DNA of 64,000 nucleotides from JAWHTC01 sp032586155 (GTDB lineage Bacteria > Pseudomonadota > Alphaproteobacteria > Rhodobacterales > Rhodobacteraceae). Position numbers and translations under genes: made by a program. Every line of letters starts with the position of its first letter. Within the stretch, counting starts at the first letter, position 1. Of the stretch, positions 58,850 through 64,000 are shown piece after piece. The stretch is from contig NZ_JAWHTC010000006.1 in NCBI RefSeq assembly GCF_032586155.1, positions 1 through 64,000 on the forward strand. The letters are read 5' to 3'. A model generated the notes under the pieces. It did no database searches. It had not been told where the DNA came from and worked only from the letters and a program-made list of their open reading frames with translations.

Positions 58850-60694
58850 ATGGCAAAAGGCAGCACTTCGAAAACCCTGGTCTGGATCCTCATGGCGCTC
58901 CTGATCTTCGGGCTTGGCGGCTTTGGCATCACCAATATGTCGGGCAATTTGCGCGTCATCGGCTCCGTCGGTGATCAGGAGATCAGCGTCGCCCGCTACG
59001 TCAGCGCCGTGCAGGAGGAAAGCCGCGCCTATGAGGCCCAGACAAAAAGCCCGCCGATCTCGTTTTCCAAAGCCCGCGAGATTCAGTTGGACCAGATCGC
59101 CCTGGCAAAACTGATCGCCTTTACCGCGCTCGACAACGAGGCCGCGCAGATGGGTATTTCCGTCGGTGACAAAAACCTTGCCGACGAACTGGCCCAGATT
59201 CCCAATTTCCAGGGGCTCGACGGCAAGTTCGACCGAGAGGCCTACAGCTTCTTCCTTGACCGGTCCGGTCGAACCGAGGCGCAGTTCGAATCCGAGGTAC
59301 GGGCCGAGATGGCGCGCGGCCTGCTGCAACAGGCGGTGTTGACCGGCAACCTGGTGAACCCGACCTATGCCGATACGCTGATCACCTATCTCGGCGAACG
59401 CCGCGATTTCACCTGGGGACCGCTTGGCGCCACTGATCTGACCGAGCCCCTGCCCGCGCCCGACGATGTCGCGCTCTCGGCCTATCACAACGACAACGCC
59501 GCCCAATTCACCCTGCCCGAGCGCAAGCGCATCACCTATGCCTGGCTGAGCCCGGACATGATTCTCGATCAGGTCGAGGTGGACGAAGAGGTGTTGAAGA
59601 AACAGTACGAGGATCGCTCGGCCGAATTCAACCAACCGGAACGCCGACTGGTCGAACGCTTGGTGTTTTCCGATGACGCGGCGGCCGAAGCCGCAAAAGC
59701 CTCGATCGAGGCCGGCGAAACCTCCTTCGAAAAGCTGGTGAGCGACCGTGGCCTCGCCCTCGCTGACGTCGATCTCGGCGACGTGCTGCAATCCGACCTC
59801 GGGGATGCCGGCCAAGCAGTCTTTGCCGCCGACCCCGGCGCCGTGGTCGGCCCCTTCGCCTCGGGTCTCGGCCCGGCGCTGTTTCGAATGAATACTGTTC
59901 TCGCCGCGCGTACGACCAGCTTTGAAGAGGCCCGCGAGGCGCTGCGCGAAGAGCTCGCCCTCGACCGGGCCCGGCGTCAGATCGACACCGCCCGCGAAGA
60001 CATCGACAACCTGCTGGCCGGCGGTGCAACCCTGGACGAGATCGCCGACGAGACCGACATGCAGCTGGGCCAGGTCGACTGGACCGCCGACAGTTCGGAT
60101 GGTCCGGCCGGTTATGCCGCATTCCGCGACGAGGCCGCCAAGGTCACGATCGAGGATTTCCCCTCGATCATCGCGCTTGACGACGGCGCCATCGTTGCCC
60201 TGCGTCTCGACGAGGTACTGGCCCCGGAACTGCAGCCGCTCGACAGTGTGCGCGAGGCGGTCACCGCAGCCTGGACCCAAGCAGAAACCAGCGCCCGCCT
60301 CCAGGCCCTGGCCGAAGACCTGCTGGCCCAGATAACCGCTGACAGCGACATGGCCGCCCTCGGCCTGACTGTCACTCAGGAAAGCGAAGTCACCCGTGGC
60401 GGTTTCATTCCCGGCACCACGCCCGAGTTCCTCGACGCGGTCTTTGCGATGCAGCCCGGCGAAGCCCGCAGCCTTGCGACTCCCAGTGGGGCGCTGATTG
60501 TGCGGCTCGATGCGGTGCATGATCCCGACATGGAGAATTCCGACATCGCGACCCTGCAAGAGGTGCTGGCGAACCAGGCCAGTTCGTCCCAGTCGCAGGA
60601 CCTGTTCCAGTATTTCATCAACGACGTGCAATCCCGTGCCGGTCTCCGCCTCGATCAGACCGCGATCAACGCGGTGAATGCCGGCATGCAGTGA
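58850..60694 (+). CDS. ppiD: periplasmic peptidyl-prolyl isomerase PpiD-like
   Basis: A 614-residue inner-membrane-anchored chaperone. One N-terminal helix (LVWILMALLIFGLGGFGITN) is followed by a SurA_N-type helical region (VSAVQEESRAYEAQTKSPP, LIAFTALDNEAAQMGISV), a parvulin-like domain around residues 265-370 (RLVERLVFSDDAAAEAAKAS, GPFASGLGPALFRMNTV), and a second lobe to the C-terminus. It aids folding of exported proteins at the translocon. It lies 12 bases before trpE, an arrangement I recall as recurrent in rhodobacters. Confidence 0.9.
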   Translation: MAKGSTSKTLVWILMALLIFGLGGFGITNMSGNLRVIGSVGDQEISVARYVSAVQEESRAYEAQTKSPPISFSKAREIQLDQIALAKLIAFTALDNEAAQMGISVGDKNLADELAQIPNFQGLDGKFDREAYSFFLDRSGRTEAQFESEVRAEMARGLLQQAVLTGNLVNPTYADTLITYLGERRDFTWGPLGATDLTEPLPAPDDVALSAYHNDNAAQFTLPERKRITYAWLSPDMILDQVEVDEEVLKKQYEDRSAEFNQPERRLVERLVFSDDAAAEAAKASIEAGETSFEKLVSDRGLALADVDLGDVLQSDLGDAGQAVFAADPGAVVGPFASGLGPALFRMNTVLAARTTSFEEAREALREELALDRARRQIDTAREDIDNLLAGGATLDEIADETDMQLGQVDWTADSSDGPAGYAAFRDEAAKVTIEDFPSIIALDDGAIVALRLDEVLAPELQPLDSVREAVTAAWTQAETSARLQALAEDLLAQITADSDMAALGLTVTQESEVTRGGFIPGTTPEFLDAVFAMQPGEARSLATPSGALIVRLDAVHDPDMENSDIATLQEVLANQASSSQSQDLFQYFINDVQSRAGLRLDQTAINAVNAGMQ

Positions 60695-60706
60695 TAAGGC
60701 CCTGAC

Positions 60707-62218
60707 ATGGAGCTGACCCCGTCCTTTGACGACTTCGCCCGCGCCTACGAGGTGGGAGAGAACCAGCTGGTCTATACCCGTCTGGCCGCCGATCTCGACA
60801 CGCCCGTGTCGCTGATGCTGAAGCTCACCGGCGCGGCGCGCGATGCCTTCATGCTCGAATCCGTGACCGGCGGCGAAGTCCGTGGCCGTTATTCGATCAT
60901 CGGCATGAAACCCGACCTGATCTGGCAATGTCATGGCACACAAAGCCGCCTCAACCGCCATGCCCGTTTCGACAGCAAGGCGTTCGAGGATCAGGACGGC
61001 GACCCGCTCGACAATCTGCGCGCCCTGCTGGCGGAATCGAAAATCGATCTGCCCGAGGACCTGCCCGGCGCTGCCGCCGGTCTGTTTGGCTATCTCGGCT
61101 ATGACATGATACGGCTGGTCGAGCACCTGCCCGATGTGCCGCCCGACCCGCTGGGCCTACCCGATGCGACGCTTCTGCGTCCAACTGTCGTGGCCGTGCT
61201 CGACGGGGTCAAAGGTGACGTAACGGTCTGTTCGCCGGCCTGGACCTCGGACGGTCAATCGGCCCGCGCGGCCTATGCCCAGGCGGCTGAACGGGTGATG
61301 GACGCTGTGCGCGACATGGAACGCGCTCTGCCGCAACAGGCCCGCGATCTGGGCGAGGCGCATGAAGATGCCCCACCAGTGTCGAACTTTGCCAAGCCCG
61401 ACTATCTGGCGGCGGTGGAAAAGGCCAAGGACTATATCCGCGCCGGTGACATCTTTCAGGTGGTGCCCAGCCAGCGCTGGACCCAACCGTTCCGCCAGCC
61501 GCCCTTTGCGCTTTACCGCTCGCTGCGGCGTACCAACCCATCTCCCTTCATGTTCTATTTCAACTTCGGCGGTTTCCAGGTTGTCGGTGCCAGCCCGGAA
61601 ATCCTGGTCCGCGTTTTCGATGACGAGGTCACCATACGCCCCATCGCCGGCACCCGCCCGCGTGGTGAAACCCGAGAAGAAGACCTGGCGCTGGAACAGG
61701 ACCTGCTTGCCGATGAAAAGGAACTGGCCGAACACCTGATGCTGCTGGACTTGGGGCGTAACGACACCGGCAAGGTCAGCAAAATCGGCACCGTGCGTCC
61801 GACCGAGAAATTCATCATCGAACGTTACAGCCACGTCATGCATATTGTCTCAAACGTGATCGGTGAGCTCAGCGAAGATCACGACGCGCTTTCAGCGCTT
61901 CTGGCTGGCCTTCCGGCGGGCACCGTCTCGGGCGCGCCCAAGGTCCGCGCCATGGAGATCATCGACGAACTCGAGCCGGAAAAACGCGGCGTCTATGGTG
62001 GCGGTGTGGGTTATTTCAGCTCGGGCGGCGACATGGATGTCTGCATTGCCCTGCGTACGGCGGTGGTGAAGGACGAGAACCTCTATATCCAGGCCGGTGG
62101 CGGCGTCGTCTATGACAGCGACCCCGAGGCCGAGTACCAGGAGACGGTGCACAAATCCAACGCCATCCGCCGCGCTGCTGCGGACGCCGCGCGTTTCACT
62201 GGCAATGGCAATGCCTAG
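60707..62218 (+). CDS. trpE: anthranilate synthase component I
   Basis: A 503-residue chorismate-utilising enzyme giving anthranilate. LESVTGGEVRGRYSIIGMKP holds the Trp-feedback motif; GDIFQVVPSQRWTQPF, PSPFMFYFNFGGFQVVGASPE, RPIAGTRPRGETREED, LMLLDLGRNDTGKVS and GTVSGAPKVRAMEIIDELE are the catalytic blocks. It depends on a glutaminase (TrpG) that is not encoded in this window. No attenuator or leader peptide fits in the 12-base gap to ppiD. Confidence 0.96.
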   Translation: MELTPSFDDFARAYEVGENQLVYTRLAADLDTPVSLMLKLTGAARDAFMLESVTGGEVRGRYSIIGMKPDLIWQCHGTQSRLNRHARFDSKAFEDQDGDPLDNLRALLAESKIDLPEDLPGAAAGLFGYLGYDMIRLVEHLPDVPPDPLGLPDATLLRPTVVAVLDGVKGDVTVCSPAWTSDGQSARAAYAQAAERVMDAVRDMERALPQQARDLGEAHEDAPPVSNFAKPDYLAAVEKAKDYIRAGDIFQVVPSQRWTQPFRQPPFALYRSLRRTNPSPFMFYFNFGGFQVVGASPEILVRVFDDEVTIRPIAGTRPRGETREEDLALEQDLLADEKELAEHLMLLDLGRNDTGKVSKIGTVRPTEKFIIERYSHVMHIVSNVIGELSEDHDALSALLAGLPAGTVSGAPKVRAMEIIDELEPEKRGVYGGGVGYFSSGGDMDVCIALRTAVVKDENLYIQAGGGVVYDSDPEAEYQETVHKSNAIRRAAADAARFTGNGNA

Positions 62219-62222
62219 TCAT

Positions 62223-62283
62223 GGTGCGTGAAATCACGCACCCTACATTGCGCAACCTCGTAGGGAGTGTGCTTGCACGCACC
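62223..62283. repeat. pair of REP-like palindromes after trpE
   Basis: GGTGCGTG-AAAT-CACGCACC followed by CTAC (62223-62246; read leftward it is GTAGGGTGCGTG) and then GTAGGGAGTGTGCTTGCACGCACC (62260-62283). Both show the GTAGGG head and GTGCGTG-type arms of the element at 37.7 kb. They fill the gap between trpE and the pseudouridine synthase and may act as transcript-end hairpins. Confidence 0.55.
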
Positions 62284-62291
62284 GTTCCACC

Positions 62292-62846
62292 ATGTCCCGC
62301 CTGATCCTGTTCAACAAACCTTACGGCGTGCTGACCCAGTTCACCGACAACAGTGAAACCCCGCGCCCGACCCTGGCGGATTACATCACCGAGGAATCCG
62401 TCTATCCCGCCGGGCGTCTTGATCGCGACAGCGAGGGCCTGCTGCTCCTGACCGACAATGGCAGGCTCCAGGCCAGTATCTCACACCCCAGACACAAGAT
62501 GCCCAAAACCTACCTCGTGCAGGTCGAGGGCACCCCGGACGACGCCGCGCTCTCGGCCCTGCGTCGGGGTGTCACCCTCAAGGACGGTCTCACCAAACGC
62601 GCTAAGGCCCGCCTTGTCCCCGAACCCGACTGGCTCTGGCCCCGCAACCCGCCGATCCGGGTACGCAAGTCCATCCCCGACAGCTGGCTCGAGCTGACCA
62701 TCACCGAAGGCCGTAACCGCCAGGTCCGCCGCATGAGTGCCGCCGTGGGTCACCCCACCCTGCGCCTCATCCGCACCCGTATCGGAGATTGGCAACTGGG
62801 CGACCTCGCCCCAGGTGAATATCGCGCGATCACGGTCAAACCGTAG
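62292..62846 (+). CDS. pseudouridine synthase, RluE/RsuA family
   Basis: A 184-residue enzyme isomerising uridine in rRNA. ILFNKPYGVLTQFTD at the N-terminus, YPAGRLDRDSEGLLLLTDNG with the catalytic Asp, HPRHKMPKTYLVQVEG, and EGRNRQVRRMSAAVGHPTLRLIR are the family blocks. It lacks the N-terminal S4 domain, as in RluE, which modifies U2457 of 23S rRNA in E. coli. The upstream ribosome site is weak. Confidence 0.92.
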   Translation: MSRLILFNKPYGVLTQFTDNSETPRPTLADYITEESVYPAGRLDRDSEGLLLLTDNGRLQASISHPRHKMPKTYLVQVEGTPDDAALSALRRGVTLKDGLTKRAKARLVPEPDWLWPRNPPIRVRKSIPDSWLELTITEGRNRQVRRMSAAVGHPTLRLIRTRIGDWQLGDLAPGEYRAITVKP

Positions 62847-62873
62847 GGTGCGTTTAACTTACGAACCGCACCG
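62843..62873. repeat. third-site REP-like palindromic element
   Basis: GTAGGGTGCGTTTAACTTACGAACCGCACC begins at the stop codon of the pseudouridine synthase gene and has the same GTAGGGTGCG head and CGCACC tail, with a longer, diverged middle. Confidence 0.4.
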
Positions 62874-62996
62874 CGCGTCGCGTTAAGTTGTTTCTGAATC
62901 GAATCTTGCGCCGCCGTTCGCGGGACAGATACCCGACGGATAGCAGACGGATTCCATACACTGCTATTTCACCGAAACTGCCGCGTTAACCTGTTC

Positions 62997-64000
62997 TCAG
63001 GGCTGTACCGTCAGCAACTGGCTTATCGGGGCCAGGGTGATCTGCCGGGCCCGGTCCTCCAACCCCCACAACAAGAGCGCCGTCACCGTGTCTGGTCTGA
63101 GTCGCGCCACCATCACCACGCCCCCTTCATTGGCCGCGTTCAGTGCCCCGTAATTGAGGAACCGCCGGATCGCACTGGTTTTCTGACCCTTGCCGTCAAC
63201 ATCGCGGAACACCGCTGCCGAGGGCACGCCGTTCTTGGCCGCCAGCTTCTGCGCCGTATTCAAGCCCTTGGGAAACAACAACAAACCATGGCCACTATCG
63301 GACAGGATACGGGCCACCTGATCGCTGACCTTACGGTCGAACTGAATGCCGTCGCCGGGTGCCTCCATAACGCCCACCGCCTCGGGCACCCGGCTTAGAA
63401 GCACAGGCATCGCCACCTCGACATCACTGGGCTTTGAGCCCTTTTCCAGCGCAACCATCGCCAGCACCTCGAACCCGGCCGAACGATAGCGTGCCATCAC
63501 CTCCGCAGCATCGACTCGGCTGGCATCGACGGCAAAACTCAACGGATAGGGAAAGGTCGACAACGCCTCAACCCCGACCGGCCCTTCGCCTTCGTCGATC
63601 AGCACGATCGCCATTTTCGGAAGGTCCGCAGGCCCTTGAAAATCAACGGCAAATTTTTTGATTGGCGGCATGGCCGAGGTTTTTTCTCCACCCGATTCTG
63701 CGGCTGTAGCACCACCGTTATCCGCAATTCCCGCGCCCAGTGTCGGCAAGCGACGGGTCTGCACCCCGGTATTGCGCTCCAACAGGTTGGTCGCTGGCTT
63801 GCCGATACGGATTGTCGCCACCTGTTCGTCTTTCGGCTCGTCCTTAGCCACCGGAAGCGGGCCCGGTTCGGCTTCTGCATCCGGTTGCGATGGAACATCC
63901 GGTTCGGCGGTCCCGGAGTCAGGTTCGGCCTCAGCCACTTGCGACGCCGGCGCGGGCGTCGGCTTTACCGTCTGTTCATCTGGCGTCGCTACGGTCCCAG
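62997..64000 (-). CDS. divergent polysaccharide deacetylase family protein (3' part)
   Basis: The gene runs off the right edge; the frame is open through base 64000 and the GTG at 63938 is internal. At least 333 residues are seen. A linker rich in Pro, Glu and Asp (AEPDSGTAEPDVPSQPDAEA) leads to the conserved domain, with MAIVLIDEGEGPVGVEAL, PYPLSFAVDASRVDAAEVM, GFEVLAMVAL, GVMEAPGDGIQFDRKV and the LLLFPKGLNTAQKLA stretch. The family (DUF610-like, NodB-related) is often encoded beside the peptidase CtpA and the envelope protease EnvC in proteobacteria, suggesting a cell-wall role; those neighbours would be outside the window. Confidence 0.82.
   Translation of the reverse strand, partial: GTVATPDEQTVKPTPAPASQVAEAEPDSGTAEPDVPSQPDAEAEPGPLPVAKDEPKDEQVATIRIGKPATNLLERNTGVQTRRLPTLGAGIADNGGATAAESGGEKTSAMPPIKKFAVDFQGPADLPKMAIVLIDEGEGPVGVEALSTFPYPLSFAVDASRVDAAEVMARYRSAGFEVLAMVALEKGSKPSDVEVAMPVLLSRVPEAVGVMEAPGDGIQFDRKVSDQVARILSDSGHGLLLFPKGLNTAQKLAAKNGVPSAAVFRDVDGKGQKTSAIRRFLNYGALNAANEGGVVMVARLRPDTVTALLLWGLEDRARQITLAPISQLLTVQP

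Noticed and set aside
58811..61126. Very long open frame antisense to ppiD and trpE (771 codons)
   Set aside because: Both sense genes have complete, motif-rich products. Long antisense frames are common in GC-rich DNA through codon bias, and this translation shows no recognisable domain.

Overview
The window is 64 kb of a GC-rich alphaproteobacterial chromosome, most probably a member of the Roseobacter group (Rhodobacterales). The pointers are the dusB-ntrB-ntrC-ntrY-ntrX cluster with an NtrC that lacks the sigma-54 contact loop, a fused ispDF, the trkA-trkH-hfq-hflX order, a free-standing methyltetrahydrofolate methyltransferase of split-methionine-synthase type, and several small families typical of rhodobacters. 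This assignment is inferred from gene content; no rRNA or tRNA gene was found.

Layout. (1) 1-6.3 kb is accessory DNA: a broken monooxygenase-domain gene, an FMN-binding PNPOX-family gene with a palindromic operator candidate, then a leftward mini-island of P4 type (primase/helicase, AlpA-like regulator, unknown protein, tyrosine integrase). A sequence like the 3' end of a tRNA-Ser lies beyond the integrase and may be an attachment site. (2) 6.3-12.5 kb is one giant autotransporter-like gene with twelve repeats, each carrying a cysteine pair. (3) 12.8-14.6 kb has an MmgE/PrpD protein and a small gene closed by a strong terminator. (4) 14.7-21.9 kb is the leftward nitrogen-regulation operon. 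(5) 22-25.6 kb runs rightward: ispDF, pgpA, cinA, amt. (6) 25.6-29.9 kb mixes an outer-membrane protein, a second MmgE/PrpD gene, a RatA/Coq10-type gene, hpt and an acyltransferase.

(7) 30.1-32.4 kb is a tight four-gene operon: two paralogous seven-helix DUF1538 membrane proteins, a PII-like protein and a tandem-CBS protein. It looks like a ligand-gated transport system of unknown substrate and is the best candidate here for an undescribed system. (8) 32.4-39.9 kb carries a Sel1-repeat protein, two c-type cytochromes, a VIT/CCC1 transporter, a peroxiredoxin and lipA separated by an Irr/ICE-like palindrome, a TPR protein and a ClpP-like membrane protein. (9) 40-44.7 kb is hflX-hfq-trkH-trkA (all leftward), which in other rhodobacters directly follows ntrX; here 25 kb lies between.

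(10) 44.8-54.5 kb: a small lipoprotein, thioesterase, rlmE, ppx/gppA, a Tat-exported PhoX with a possible Pho box, the one-carbon set (small 'virulence factor' protein, MetF-type reductase, methyl-H4folate methyltransferase), glucokinase, DUF192 and a double cold-shock protein. (11) 54.5-64 kb: pdxH and fabI divergent, a LysE exporter, gpt, an aminotransferase, ppiD-trpE, rluE-type pseudouridine synthase and the 3' part of a divergent polysaccharide deacetylase. Short palindromic elements sharing GTAGGG(T)G occur at 37.7, 62.2 and 62.8 kb.

Most of the window is ordinary chromosome; the non-core parts are the left 6 kb and the autotransporter gene.
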